A DNA stretch of 64,000 bases from assembly GCF_002270055.1 (NCBI RefSeq), contig NZ_NIBG01000002.1, positions 62,001-126,000 of the forward strand, read 5' to 3'. The notes under the pieces were generated by a model that was not told the DNA's origin, made no database searches, and saw only the letters and a list, made by a program, of their open reading frames with translations. Source of the DNA: Anaeromicrobium sediminis (GTDB lineage Bacteria; Bacillota; Clostridia; Peptostreptococcales; Thermotaleaceae). This document shows, piece by piece, positions 18,279-27,420 of the stretch. The position numbers were made by a program, and so were the translations under genes. Positions within the stretch are counted from its first letter, which is position 1; each line of letters opens with the position of its first letter.

Positions 18279-19175
18279 ATGGAGAATAGGTCATATATAT
18301 TTATTTTATTGGCAGGTATATGTTGGGGAACCATTGGATACTTTGCAAAGATATTGTTAAGTTATAATCTAACTTCACTAGAAGTTGCTTTTTTTAGAAC
18401 ATTTATAGGTTTTTTTATTATATTCATATGTTTTTTAATTGTAAACAGACAAGTACTAAAAATAGATAAGCGTGGAATGCTTTATACCCTAGCAATAGGG
18501 ATATTATGTCAGGTGGTATTTAATAGTCTATATTTTTATGCAGTAAAGAATGTGGGGGTAGCCACTTCTGCTGTATTATTATATACGGCACCTGCATTTT
18601 CTCTTATGGCATCAGGCATGTTTTTGGGAGAAAATATAACTAAATTAAAGGTGATTTCCTTACTTATATGTCTAGTAGGTTGCTTTTTTACAGCTACAGG
18701 AGGAGATATACATGTATTAGAGGCCAATTCCTTTGGGTTAATAGCAGGTTTAGGAGCAGGCTTTTGTTATGGAATGATGCCAGTTCTTAGTAAATCTATT
18801 ATGGGTAAGTATAATAATTGGACCATACTCTTATATGTATTTGGATTTGCATCCATAGTACTATTCTTTATGGCAGGACCATCAGATTTAATGAACCTTG
18901 GAATCGGCATTAAGGGATGGGCTACTATTATGTTATTTGGACTCATTGTAAGTGTGGTGCCCTTTGGGTTGTATTACAAGGGACTCTCCCTTGGTATAGA
19001 GCCATCAAAGGCTAGTATAATAGCAACCACAGAATTAGTAGTGGCAGTTATCATATCCCTAATGGCTTTTAATGAAAATTTTGGACCATCTAAATTTTTA
19101 GGAGTAATATTGGTATTAATATCCGTAATACTAATTCAAAGTGCTGATAAAAAGGTAAAAGTAGTAGAAGCATAA
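18279..19175 (+). CDS. EamA-family (DMT) transporter
   Basis: 298 residues with ten predicted membrane helices in two repeated halves. EamA signatures are AGICWGTIGYFAKIL at the N-terminus, EVAFFRTFIGFFI, and YYKGLSLGIEPSKASIIATT in the second half. These proteins export amino acids or other small metabolites; the substrate is unknown. Own GAGGGGG ribosome site and terminator, so monocistronic. Confidence 0.88.
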   Translation: MENRSYIFILLAGICWGTIGYFAKILLSYNLTSLEVAFFRTFIGFFIIFICFLIVNRQVLKIDKRGMLYTLAIGILCQVVFNSLYFYAVKNVGVATSAVLLYTAPAFSLMASGMFLGENITKLKVISLLICLVGCFFTATGGDIHVLEANSFGLIAGLGAGFCYGMMPVLSKSIMGKYNNWTILLYVFGFASIVLFFMAGPSDLMNLGIGIKGWATIMLFGLIVSVVPFGLYYKGLSLGIEPSKASIIATTELVVAVIISLMAFNENFGPSKFLGVILVLISVILIQSADKKVKVVEA

Positions 19176-19186
19176 ATTGTATATAT

Positions 19187-19222
19187 AAGAACTTTTAGTT
19201 ATTAACTAAGAGTTCTTTTTTG
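19187..19222 (+). terminator. Terminator of the EamA transporter gene
   Basis: AAGAACTTTTAGTTA / TAACTAAGAGTTCTT followed by TTTTG. Confidence 0.88.
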
Positions 19223-19293
19223 TTAAGAAATAATTTAGTTTTTATTCATGGAGATTTAACAAATTATACCTATAATAGAGTTAAGGTACATTG

Positions 19294-19432
19294 AAAAAAT
19301 AAATCAGCCAGCTTACTTGTCCTTTTGTCCATTTTATTAATTACGTAAACCCTTACATATACATATATGCGCGGGCTTTTGTAATCAATAAAATGAACAA
19401 AATTACTGCGCGATCTGACTACTTTATTTTTT
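19294..19432 (+). other. Long-range inverted-repeat structure in the ftsH leader
   Basis: Outer arms AAAAAATAAA (19294-19303) and TTTATTTTTT (19423-19432), continued by TCAG/CTGA. Inner arms ATTTTATTAATTAC (19331-19344) and GTAATCAATAAAAT (19381-19394) match at 13 of 14. A TGCGCG hexamer occurs in the inner loop and again at 19406-19411, so a kissing contact is possible. This folded block fills most of the gap 19176-19514 and ends about 80 bp before ftsH. It could be a regulatory leader RNA, a small RNA, or an element remnant; it resembles no riboswitch class I know. Confidence 0.45.
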
Positions 19433-19514
19433 AAATGAGCCTAAATGATAGAAAGTATTTTATTTAGTAATATGAAATATACTATATATATTAAATGAGG
19501 AAAGGATGTGCAAT

Positions 19515-21362
19515 ATGAGTAGCGTTAATGGTTCTAATAATGACCCTGATAAAAATAAAATATATAGAAATTTATTTTTTTATGGATTATTAATGATAAG
19601 TTGCCTTATTATATTCAATATGTTTTTCAATCCATTTAAGCCAGATAAAATAAGCTATAGTGACTTTGAAAGACTGGGGAGAGAAGGGAAAATTCAAGAG
19701 GTGCAAATAGGAGCAGATACCCTCTACATAATGGCAAAGGACAAAGATAATAATGTAAAGATGTATTACACAGAAAGGTTAATGGATATAGATCTATTGG
19801 ATGATTTAAAGTCTTGGGGAGTTAAGGAATATGGAGGAGTAGATGAAAGTAAGGGCCCCTTAGGAGAAATATTGCTATCCTGGATAATTCCTCTTTTCAT
19901 ATTTATAGGATTAGGCAAAATAATAGGAATGACCCTGTCTAAGGGAATGAAAAATATGAATCCCATGTCCATGAGTAGGAGCACTGCAAAGGAATATAAT
20001 ATGGAGAAAAATACGGGAGTCACCTTTAAAGATGTGGCAGGACAAGAGGAAGCTAAGAAATCCTTAGAGGAGGTTGTAGATTATCTCCATAATCCTAAAA
20101 AATATAGGGAAATAGGAGCCAAGCTACCAAAGGGACTATTGCTAGTTGGACCACCAGGCACAGGAAAAACTCTCCTTGCAAAGGCTGTAGCTGGAGAAGC
20201 TCATGTTCCATTTTTTTCCATATCTGGATCTGAATTTGTACAGATGTTTGTAGGTATGGGAGCGGCTAGAGTTAGGGATCTATTTAGTAAAGCAAAGAAA
20301 AAGGCCCCTTGTATAATATTTATAGATGAAGTAGATGCCATAGGAAAGGCTAGAGATACAGGGGGAATTGGGGGAAATGATGAAAGAGAACAAACATTAA
20401 ATCAATTGTTAACAGAAATGGATGGCTTTGATTCATCAGAACAACCTGTAGTAATTCTTGCAGCCACTAATAGGCCAGAGATATTAGATAAGGCTCTACT
20501 TAGACCTGGTAGATTTGATAGACGTGTCATAGTTAATAAGCCTGACTTCATAGGACGAAGGAAGATATTAGAGGTTCATGTGAAAAAAGTTAAATTAGAA
20601 GATAATGTGAATCTAGATAACATAGCCAAGATGACAGCCGGTTCATCTGGAGCAGATTTGGCTAATATAATAAATGAGGCAGCCCTAAGAGCTGTTAGAC
20701 ATGGTAAAGATAAGGTGAGCCAGAGAGAGTTGGAAGAATCTATAGAAGCCGTATTTGCAGGTGAGGCTAAGAGAGACAGGATAATGTCTAAAGAAGAGAA
20801 AATATCTGTAGCTTATCATGAAGCCGGACATGCTCTAGCAGGAGCTCTACAAGAAAGAACTGATCCTGTTACTAAAATTACTATAGTTCCTACTACTATG
20901 GGAGCTTTAGGTTATACCTTGTCATTGCCTACAGAAGAAAAATATTTAGTTTCAAAGGAAGAGCTAGAAGAGAAAATAGTAGTAATGTTAGCTGGAAGGG
21001 CAGCAGAAGAAGTAAAATTAAATCAGGTATCCACAGGTGCTTCTAATGATATAGAAAAGGCTACAGAAATGGCAAGAAGAATGATAACTATATATGGTAT
21101 GAGTGATAAATTTGATATGGTAGGATTAGAATCTCCTTCTGGTAGATATATGGATGGAACTCCTGTGAAAAACTATAGTTCACAGACGGGTAAAGAAATA
21201 GATGAAGAGGTCTTAAGTATTATTAAAAGGGCCCATAAGAAAGCTAAGGACATTTTAGTTAATAATATAGAACTTTTAGATAAGGTATCTAATTTATTAC
21301 TTGAAAAGGAATGTTTATCTGGTGATGAGTTCTATGAATTAGTTAAAGAGTATAGAATATAA
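19515..21362 (+). CDS. ftsH: ATP-dependent zinc metalloprotease FtsH
   Basis: About 615 residues in canonical order: membrane helix near 20-37, extracellular loop, second helix near 120-138, AAA+ ATPase with Walker A GPPGTGKT (212-219), Walker B IIFIDEVDAIG (267-277), second region of homology AATNRPEILDKALLRPGRFD, then the M41 protease with HEAGH at 435-439. It forms a membrane hexamer that degrades misfolded membrane proteins and some regulators. The ATG at 19515 is better spaced from AGGAAAGG than the in-frame ATG at 19506, which nearly touches it. It heads the Ter stress island and ends 105 bp before the first TerD gene. Confidence 0.97.
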   Translation: MSSVNGSNNDPDKNKIYRNLFFYGLLMISCLIIFNMFFNPFKPDKISYSDFERLGREGKIQEVQIGADTLYIMAKDKDNNVKMYYTERLMDIDLLDDLKSWGVKEYGGVDESKGPLGEILLSWIIPLFIFIGLGKIIGMTLSKGMKNMNPMSMSRSTAKEYNMEKNTGVTFKDVAGQEEAKKSLEEVVDYLHNPKKYREIGAKLPKGLLLVGPPGTGKTLLAKAVAGEAHVPFFSISGSEFVQMFVGMGAARVRDLFSKAKKKAPCIIFIDEVDAIGKARDTGGIGGNDEREQTLNQLLTEMDGFDSSEQPVVILAATNRPEILDKALLRPGRFDRRVIVNKPDFIGRRKILEVHVKKVKLEDNVNLDNIAKMTAGSSGADLANIINEAALRAVRHGKDKVSQRELEESIEAVFAGEAKRDRIMSKEEKISVAYHEAGHALAGALQERTDPVTKITIVPTTMGALGYTLSLPTEEKYLVSKEELEEKIVVMLAGRAAEEVKLNQVSTGASNDIEKATEMARRMITIYGMSDKFDMVGLESPSGRYMDGTPVKNYSSQTGKEIDEEVLSIIKRAHKKAKDILVNNIELLDKVSNLLLEKECLSGDEFYELVKEYRI

Positions 21363-21467
21363 GGTATGTATAATCATATGGTTGAAGGTATATTTCAAAT
21401 AATGTAAAATGAAGTAAAGAATGGTATAAAAATAACTCTAGGTTATTTAAAAAAGGAGAGATATAAT

Positions 21468-22049
21468 ATGGCAGTTAGTTTAAAAAAAGGTCAAAAGGTA
21501 GATTTAACTAAAACAAATCCAGGTCTTACTAATGTTGTAGTAGGATTAGGTTGGGATTTAAACAAATATGATGGTGGCTCTGATTTTGACTTAGATACGG
21601 CAGCCTTTTTATTACAAGAGAACAATAAAGTATCTGCTGATACAGATTTTGTATTTTACAATAATCTAAAGGATCCTGCTGGTTCTGTAAATCATTTAGG
21701 AGATAACAGAACTGGAGAAGGTGATGGAGATGATGAACAAATTAAGATAGACTTAGGAAAGGTTCCTGCTAATGTACATAGGGTAGCCTTTAGTGCCACT
21801 ATCCATGAAGCTGATGTAAGAGGACAAAACTTTGGTCAAGTTTCTAATGCATATATAAGGGTAATGAATGCAGACACAAATGAAGAGTTAATAAGATACG
21901 ATTTAGGAGAAGATTTTAGTGTAGAAACTTCTGTTGTAGTAGGAGAAATCTATAGACATGGTGGAGAATGGAAATTTAATGCAGTAGGAGGCGGATTCCA
22001 AGGTGGTCTTGGAGCTTTATGTAATAACTTTGGAATTAATGTTGGATAA
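21468..22049 (+). CDS. terD: TerD-family stress protein 1 (class A)
   Basis: 193 residues, a complete TerD (CABP) domain: [58 protein letters not shown] (the acidic calcium-binding turn), [11 protein letters not shown] and a C-terminal [20 protein letters not shown]. TerD proteins are cytosolic, calcium-binding and tied to tellurite, phage, colicin or envelope stress tolerance through multi-protein assemblies. AAAAGGAGAG is 7 bp upstream. It is almost identical in plan to the genes at 24034 and 25584. Confidence 0.95.
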   Translation: MAVSLKKGQKVDLTKTNPGLTNVVVGLGWDLNKYDGGSDFDLDTAAFLLQENNKVSADTDFVFYNNLKDPAGSVNHLGDNRTGEGDGDDEQIKIDLGKVPANVHRVAFSATIHEADVRGQNFGQVSNAYIRVMNADTNEELIRYDLGEDFSVETSVVVGEIYRHGGEWKFNAVGGGFQGGLGALCNNFGINVG

Positions 22050-22079
22050 ATAATAATTTAAGATTGGGAAGTGAAGAAA

Positions 22080-22691
22080 ATGGCTGTTAGTTTAAAAAAA
22101 GGTCAAAGAGTTGACTTAACTAAGAATGATCCAGGACTTAGCAAATTAATGATAGGACTAGGATGGGACCCTGTAAAGAAAAGTGGCGGGGGAGGCCTAC
22201 TAGGAGGAATATTTGGTGGTGGAGGATCACCTAATATTGACTGTGATGCATCTGTACTTATGTTAGATGAAAATGGAAAGATAACAGATAAAAAGGATAT
22301 TATATATTTTAGCAACTTAAGAAGTAAGTGTGGCGCGGTTCGTCACTCCGGTGACAACTTAACTGGAGATGGAGACGGAGACGATGAGCAAGTATTTGTA
22401 GAACTGGGTAGTGTATCACCTAGAATAAGTAAATTAGTATTTGTAGTAAACATATATGCTTGTGAAAAGAGAAAGCAAGACTTTGGCATGATTCAAAATG
22501 CATTTATTAGGGCTGTAGATATGAATAAGGGAAATGAAATTTTAAAGTATAACCTTACAGAGAATTACTCAGGATCAACTACTCTAATAGTTGGAGAACT
22601 ATATAGACATGGCGGAGAGTGGAAGTTTGCAGCTGTAGGAGAAGGTACTAGAGATACTTCTATAAGCAGTATAGTAAAGAAATATATGTAA
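22080..22691 (+). CDS. TerD-family stress protein 2 (class B, glycine-loop variant)
   Basis: 203 residues. The TerD frame is kept ([61 protein letters not shown]), but DFDLDTAAF is replaced by IDCDASVLML and a glycine-rich loop (GGGGLLGGIFGGGG) is inserted before it. The C-terminus is charged and short. The same variant recurs at 24946, so A and B types are probably distinct subunits. The ATG at 22080 is chosen over a GTG nine bases upstream because GGGAAG is spaced for it. Ends at a bidirectional terminator. Confidence 0.93.
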   Translation: MAVSLKKGQRVDLTKNDPGLSKLMIGLGWDPVKKSGGGGLLGGIFGGGGSPNIDCDASVLMLDENGKITDKKDIIYFSNLRSKCGAVRHSGDNLTGDGDGDDEQVFVELGSVSPRISKLVFVVNIYACEKRKQDFGMIQNAFIRAVDMNKGNEILKYNLTENYSGSTTLIVGELYRHGGEWKFAAVGEGTRDTSISSIVKKYM

Positions 22692-22696
22692 TAATA

Positions 22697-22730
22697 AAAC
22701 CCACCAAATTTCATTTGGTGGGTTAATTTT
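22697..22730. terminator. Bidirectional terminator
   Basis: AAACCCACCAAAT-TTC-ATTTGGTGGGTT followed by AATTTT; shared by the convergent TerD 2 and cation-exchanger genes. Confidence 0.9.
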
Positions 22731-23767
22731 TATGCTAATATATTAAGTGGAATTAACCCTAAGGCTACCCCTAAAATGTATATTAAGAATAATCCATATA
22801 CACTAGCCATTATGAAACCATCCTTCTTAGAAACTCCATTTTTCTTTAAAAGTAAACTTCCTGTTGTGATCATGGATATTAATAAGAAAGAGAAAATTAC
22901 CAGGTTATTACCAAAGCTAACAACAATGTCTTTTCCTGCTATTAAGATTGGGAAACCTAAACAAATACAAATATCAAATATGTTAGATCCAACTGCATTT
23001 GATACGGCTCCATCAGCATCTCCCATAGAAGCAGACTTTACAGATAATAATGTATCTGGTATAGATGTACATGCTGCTAGGATGATAACAGATACTATAA
23101 TAGTAGGAATATTAAATGTTGCTGAAATAACTATGGCAGATTGAACTATGGCATCACAACTTACCCATAGGGCTCCAATAGCTAAAGCTACTGTAATAAA
23201 TATTTGACCATAACTCATATCCTCTTCTTCTTCGTCCTCTTCTTCAACAGCAGCAGCAGTTTCATTTTGAGAACGTCTATACTTTTTAGTTTGAAGGTAT
23301 AATACAAATACGTAACACACATAAATACTTATAAGGATTACACCAGATAGGGCAGTGAATTTACCACTATAGGCCATAACCATAAGAGTTATAACACTTA
23401 GAGAATAAAAGAACATATCCCTATATACTACAGATTTTTCAGCTTTTAGTAAGTCCTTTCCTTTATAAGCGATAATACTTAGCATAGGAATAAGTAATAC
23501 ATTAAATATTCCAGAACCAGCAATTGCAGGAATACCAATATCAGCAAATTCCTTATACACTAACACAGCAACCATGGCTGTTGAAAATTCTGGGAATGAA
23601 GAGCTTACCGCATCGAAGGTAGCACCCCTTACTGATGTAGGAATATTAAGCTTTACTCCTAATATGTGTAGAGCATCTCCTAATTTATCTGATGCAAAGT
23701 TAATTACCCAAGTCATTGCCCCTAACATTAGCAGGGCAAGCCAGATGTTGTTTATCCAATGGAACAT
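22730..23767 (-). CDS. Ca2+/cation antiporter (CaCA-family) protein
   Basis: 345 residues, about ten membrane helices in two inverted halves. Each half has an exchanger alpha-repeat: VRGATFDAVSSSFPEFSTA with AIAGSGIFNVLLIP in the first, and ACTSIPDTLLSVKSASMGD with SNAVGSNIFDICICLGFPI in the second. An acidic cytoplasmic loop (EEEDEEEEDMSYG) separates them. It probably exchanges calcium for sodium or protons. The position inside a block of calcium-binding TerD genes, on the opposite strand, suggests a role in the same calcium or metal stress response. GAGGGAGGG precedes the ATG. Confidence 0.88.
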   Translation of the reverse strand: MFHWINNIWLALLMLGAMTWVINFASDKLGDALHILGVKLNIPTSVRGATFDAVSSSFPEFSTAMVAVLVYKEFADIGIPAIAGSGIFNVLLIPMLSIIAYKGKDLLKAEKSVVYRDMFFYSLSVITLMVMAYSGKFTALSGVILISIYVCYVFVLYLQTKKYRRSQNETAAAVEEEDEEEEDMSYGQIFITVALAIGALWVSCDAIVQSAIVISATFNIPTIIVSVIILAACTSIPDTLLSVKSASMGDADGAVSNAVGSNIFDICICLGFPILIAGKDIVVSFGNNLVIFSFLLISMITTGSLLLKKNGVSKKDGFIMASVYGLFLIYILGVALGLIPLNILA

Positions 23768-24033
23768 AAAATTCCCTCCCTCTCAATTATAAACATACTT
23801 TAAATATACTTATAAAGATAATTATAGTTAATATGTAAAGATAAATCAAATTAAAAAAATGGCAAAAAAGTGAGCATAAGGCTAAAAAATGTAAAAATAC
23901 ACTAAAATATTTAAATATACCCTTTTTTTAGTCCTAATAGACCTTGAAGGATTTTAATAAAAAATGTAGAATAAGATTAAATAATATTGAAAAGTAAGAA
24001 TTTTAAGAACATAGATAGTAAGGAGTGATTAAT

Positions 24034-24615
24034 ATGGCAGTTAGTTTACAAAAGGGACAAAAGGTAGATTTGACTAAAACAAATCCAGGCCTAACTCGTG
24101 TGTTAGTAGGTCTTGGGTGGGATACGAATAAATATGATGGTGGTCGTGATTTTGACTTAGACACGGCAGCATTTTTACTACAAGAAGATAATAAGGTTTC
24201 TAGTGATAGCGATTTTGTATTCTACAATAATCTTCAAGGTGGAAATGGTTCTGTAACTCATTTAGGAGACAACAGAACTGGAGAAGGTGATGGGGACGAT
24301 GAGCAGGTAAAGATAGATTTAAGTAAAGTTCCTGCTAATATTAAGAGATTGGCTTTCTCAGCTACAATTCATGAGGCAAATGAAAGGGGTCAAAATTTTG
24401 GCCAGGTATCTAATGCATACATAAGGGTAGTAAATATGGATACGGATGAGGAAATATTAAGATATGACTTAGGAGAAGATTTTAGTGTAGAGACAGCTAT
24501 TGTAGTAGGGGAGATTTATAGACACAATGGAGAGTGGAAGTTCAACGCCATAGGAAGTGGTTTCCAAGGTGGATTAGGAGCACTTTGCTCTAACTTTGGT
24601 ATTGATGTAGGATAA
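24034..24615 (+). CDS. terD: TerD-family stress protein 3 (class A)
   Basis: 193 residues, class A TerD with [61 protein letters not shown] and [18 protein letters not shown]. It differs from protein 1 at scattered surface positions, implying a fairly recent duplication. AAGGAG lies 8 bp before the ATG. The 270 bp upstream, back to the exchanger start, is AT-rich and shows no further element that I can support. Confidence 0.95.
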   Translation: MAVSLQKGQKVDLTKTNPGLTRVLVGLGWDTNKYDGGRDFDLDTAAFLLQEDNKVSSDSDFVFYNNLQGGNGSVTHLGDNRTGEGDGDDEQVKIDLSKVPANIKRLAFSATIHEANERGQNFGQVSNAYIRVVNMDTDEEILRYDLGEDFSVETAIVVGEIYRHNGEWKFNAIGSGFQGGLGALCSNFGIDVG

Positions 24616-24631
24616 GATAAACTATATACAT

Positions 24632-24831
24632 GCTAAATGTATAGGTACTTACTTCGGTCATATAAATGAAAAATATTTTATAAGGTAAGTCACTATCAGG
24701 CTAGTTACTGTGAATCTTATAATTAAGGCAGAAGGTTCACAATTGTTTACAGCAGATGATGTTCTGATGTTCCACCTTATAAAAATTTTTCATTCATATT
24801 CCCTTGTAAGTAGCTAAAGTTTATTGAGTTA
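24632..24831 (+). repeat. Dispersed structured intergenic element, copy 3
   Basis: Outer arms TACTTAC...ATATAAATGAAAA...TTTATAAGGT and ACCTTATAAA...TTTTTCATTCATAT...GTAAGTA pair. The inner hairpin GTGAATC/GGTTCAC is fully paired here (seven base pairs with one G-U). It separates class A TerD 3 from class B TerD 4. Confidence 0.87.
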
Positions 24832-24851
24832 TAGCTATGTTTGAACTAGAT

Positions 24852-24908
24852 TTATGTAAGCCTACTGGGTCTCAATAAGTGGAACTTGCAGGCGTAAAGG
24901 GTTTATTT
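24852..24908 (+). repeat. Remnant of the dispersed element (terminal arms only)
   Basis: TTATGTAAGCCTACT at the left and GGAACTTGCAGGCG...TTTATT at the right correspond to the two ends of a full element (compare TATGTTAGCCTACT and GAAACTTGTAGG in copy 8) with the interior missing. It lies just after copy 3. Confidence 0.55.
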
Positions 24909-24945
24909 ATATATAATTTGAATTAAGGGTTAGGGAGTGAGAGTT

Positions 24946-25548
24946 ATGGCTATTAATTTAACAAAAGGACAGAGAATTGATTTAACTAAGTCTAATGAAG
25001 GCCTATCTAAATTACTTGTAGGATTAGGTTGGGATCCAGTTAAGAAAAGTAGTGGATTCTTATCAGCATTATTTGGTGGAGGTGGAGCAGATATTGACTG
25101 TGATGCTTCTGTAATTATGCTAGAAGAGAATGATAAATTCAGATATCAGGATGACTTGATTTACTTTAACAATTTAAAGAGTAGATGTGGAGCAATACGT
25201 CATACGGGTGATAACCTTACAGGTGGTGGTCACGGAGATGATGAGCAAATATTTGTGGAACTTGAAAAAATTCCTGAGAGGATAAAGAAATTAGTATTTG
25301 TAGTAAATATATATGATTGTATAAGAAGAAAGCAAGATTTTGGATTAGTTCAAAATGCATTCATTAGAATAGAAGATAATAAAGGTGGAAAAGACCTTCT
25401 TCGTTATAATTTAACAGATAATTATGCCGGTAAAACTTCTTTAATGGTAGGCGAAATATATAGAAGTGGCAAGGAATGGAAATTTGGTGCTATTGGAGAA
25501 GGAACTATGGATTCTTCTTTAAGTCAAATTGTTAAAAGATATAAATAA
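24946..25548 (+). CDS. TerD-family stress protein 4 (class B)
   Basis: 200 residues, the class B form: [81 protein letters not shown] and [17 protein letters not shown]. In the calcium turn the usual GEGDGDDE is GGGHGDDE, so metal binding may be altered. GGGAG precedes the ATG at 24946. It forms a pair with TerD 5 (36-bp gap). Confidence 0.93.
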   Translation: MAINLTKGQRIDLTKSNEGLSKLLVGLGWDPVKKSSGFLSALFGGGGADIDCDASVIMLEENDKFRYQDDLIYFNNLKSRCGAIRHTGDNLTGGGHGDDEQIFVELEKIPERIKKLVFVVNIYDCIRRKQDFGLVQNAFIRIEDNKGGKDLLRYNLTDNYAGKTSLMVGEIYRSGKEWKFGAIGEGTMDSSLSQIVKRYK

Positions 25549-25583
25549 AAAATACTATTGATAATATAGAAAGGGTGGAGATT

Positions 25584-26165
25584 ATGTCTATTAATTTAAG
25601 TAAAGGGCAAAGGATAGATTTAACTAAGCAAGAACCAGGTCTTGAAAGGGTAATAATAGGACTTGGATGGGATACGAATAAATATTCTGGTGGATATGAT
25701 TTTGACTTAGATGCATCAGCTTTCTTAGCTGGGGAAAATGGAAAGGTATTAAATGATAAGGATTTTATATTTTATAATAACCTTGAAGGTGGGAATGGTT
25801 CTGTAATTCATACAGGAGATAATAGAACTGGTGAAGGTGACGGAGATGATGAGGAAATAAAGGTTAACTTTAAAAAGGTTCCAGATCATGTTCATACAAT
25901 CGGTATTACAGTAACTATCCATGACGCCCAAGTGAGAAGACAAAATTTTGGTCAGGTTTCTAATGCCTATGTGAGGGTAGTAAATGAAGACACGGGAAAT
26001 GAAATATTGAGATATAATCTAGGAGAAGAATTCTCTGTAGAGACAGCTTTAGTAGTATGTGAACTTTATAGATATAATGGAGAATGGAAGTTTAAAGCTG
26101 TAGGAAGTGGATTTGAAGGTGGCCTATATGCATTATGTAAAAATTATGGCCTACAAGTAGATTAA
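25584..26165 (+). CDS. terD: TerD-family stress protein 5 (class A)
   Basis: 193 residues: [59 protein letters not shown] and [20 protein letters not shown]. It is the most divergent class A copy (DASAF for DTAAF). AAGGGTGGAG precedes the ATG. It is closed by a terminator, separating the TerD block from the metabolite operon. Confidence 0.95.
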   Translation: MSINLSKGQRIDLTKQEPGLERVIIGLGWDTNKYSGGYDFDLDASAFLAGENGKVLNDKDFIFYNNLEGGNGSVIHTGDNRTGEGDGDDEEIKVNFKKVPDHVHTIGITVTIHDAQVRRQNFGQVSNAYVRVVNEDTGNEILRYNLGEEFSVETALVVCELYRYNGEWKFKAVGSGFEGGLYALCKNYGLQVD

Positions 26166-26177
26166 TAAATAGGGCTT

Positions 26178-26208
26178 AAAAAAAGGCTGTTATAATACAG
26201 CCTTTTTT
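26178..26208 (+). terminator. Terminator of the TerD 4-5 operon
   Basis: AAAAAAGGCTGT-TATAAT-ACAGCCTTTTTT. Confidence 0.9.
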
Positions 26209-26316
26209 AGGTTATTTATATAATATTTTTTTTGTTGAATAAAATTAGGTTTAAGTTTATATACATATATATAGTAAAGATAAAGAAGAAAAAAGAGAAA
26301 CGCTAGGGGGGTGCTT

Positions 26317-27420
26317 ATGAGGTATTTTGATTACTTAAGAGAAGATGAAGAAAAGAAGATATTTTATTTACCACCTAAAGATTTTAGTAGGGAGGATCAT
26401 AAGGATACCTTATCATACTCATTAGGTGCAACCTTATATGTACCAGCAGTAAATGGAAAAATTTCTAATTATATTATACATAGAAAAATTGAGGGCCTAG
26501 TATCCATGGTAATATGTTTGGAAGATGCCATTGGAGATAATATGGTTAAGAGGGCCCAGGAAAATCTTCTTATGCATTTAAAAAATATAAACGATAAGTT
26601 AAAAGAAGGAACAATAGATTATGAAAGGATTCCTCTTCTATTTATAAGGGTAAGAAATCCTAAACATTTAAAGTATATAATAGAATTGTTAGATGAAAAC
26701 ATAAATTTAATAACAGGTTTTGTTTTTCCTAAGTTCTCCTCACGTAATGGGTATGAATTTTTTAGTATTATAGAGAATTTTAAATATAAGGGATTATATG
26801 GAATGCCAATATTGGAAACAAAGGAAATACTTTATAAAGATAGTAGATATGATGAATTAGAACAGGTAAGAATGATACTTGGTGATTACAAAAAAAGGGT
26901 TTTAAACATAAGGGTAGGCGCTACAGATTTTTGTAGTAGCTTTGGAATTAGAAGGCCTTATGATAAGACCATATACGATGTTAGTATGATAAATGATTGT
27001 TTATTTGATATATTAAATTACTTTATTAGGGAAGAAGAAAACTATGTAATTTCAGGACCTGTTTGGGAATACTTTTCTTCTATGGAAGATAGAAAGGATT
27101 CTAAGTTTATAAGGGGTCTAATTAATGAAGCTTACATGGATAAGATAAATGGTTTTATGGGAAAGACTGTAATTCATCCGTCTCATATTATGCCTGTGCA
27201 AAGTACTTTAATAGTTAAGAAAGAAGAATATTTGGATGCCTTAAATATTATTAAAAATAATAACGGTGTTACAGGTGTAGTAAAGAGTCAATTTGGAAAT
27301 AAGATGAATGAAATTAAGCCACATTTGAATTGGGCAAATAAAATTATAAAAAAGTCAAATATATACGGGGTGTTTAATGGAGAAGAAGATTATGAAAGTT
27401 TCCTTAAAAGAAAATTATAA
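26317..27420 (+). CDS. HpcH/HpaI aldolase (CitE-like) of the Ter metabolite module
   Basis: 367 residues, TIM-barrel lyase of the CitE/HpcH type: LGATLYVPAV near the N-terminus, MVICLEDAIGDN with the metal-binding acidic residues, LFIRVRNP, MPILETKEIL, RVGATDFCSSFGIRRP and GKTVIHPSHIMPVQ. Comparative genomics of Ter systems (Anantharaman, Iyer and Aravind) links such a lyase to PRTase, TRSP and HAD genes in a proposed pathway for a nucleoside-like metabolite. The ATG at 26317 follows a GGGGGG run; a GTG two codons earlier lies inside that run. It overlaps the next gene by 44 bp. Confidence 0.85.
   Translation: MRYFDYLREDEEKKIFYLPPKDFSREDHKDTLSYSLGATLYVPAVNGKISNYIIHRKIEGLVSMVICLEDAIGDNMVKRAQENLLMHLKNINDKLKEGTIDYERIPLLFIRVRNPKHLKYIIELLDENINLITGFVFPKFSSRNGYEFFSIIENFKYKGLYGMPILETKEILYKDSRYDELEQVRMILGDYKKRVLNIRVGATDFCSSFGIRRPYDKTIYDVSMINDCLFDILNYFIREEENYVISGPVWEYFSSMEDRKDSKFIRGLINEAYMDKINGFMGKTVIHPSHIMPVQSTLIVKKEEYLDALNIIKNNNGVTGVVKSQFGNKMNEIKPHLNWANKIIKKSNIYGVFNGEEDYESFLKRKL

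Noticed and set aside
22776-23144. Long + strand open frame inside the cation-exchanger gene
   Set aside because: It lies wholly antisense to a well-supported exchanger with both alpha-repeats, and has no ribosome site or recognisable domain.
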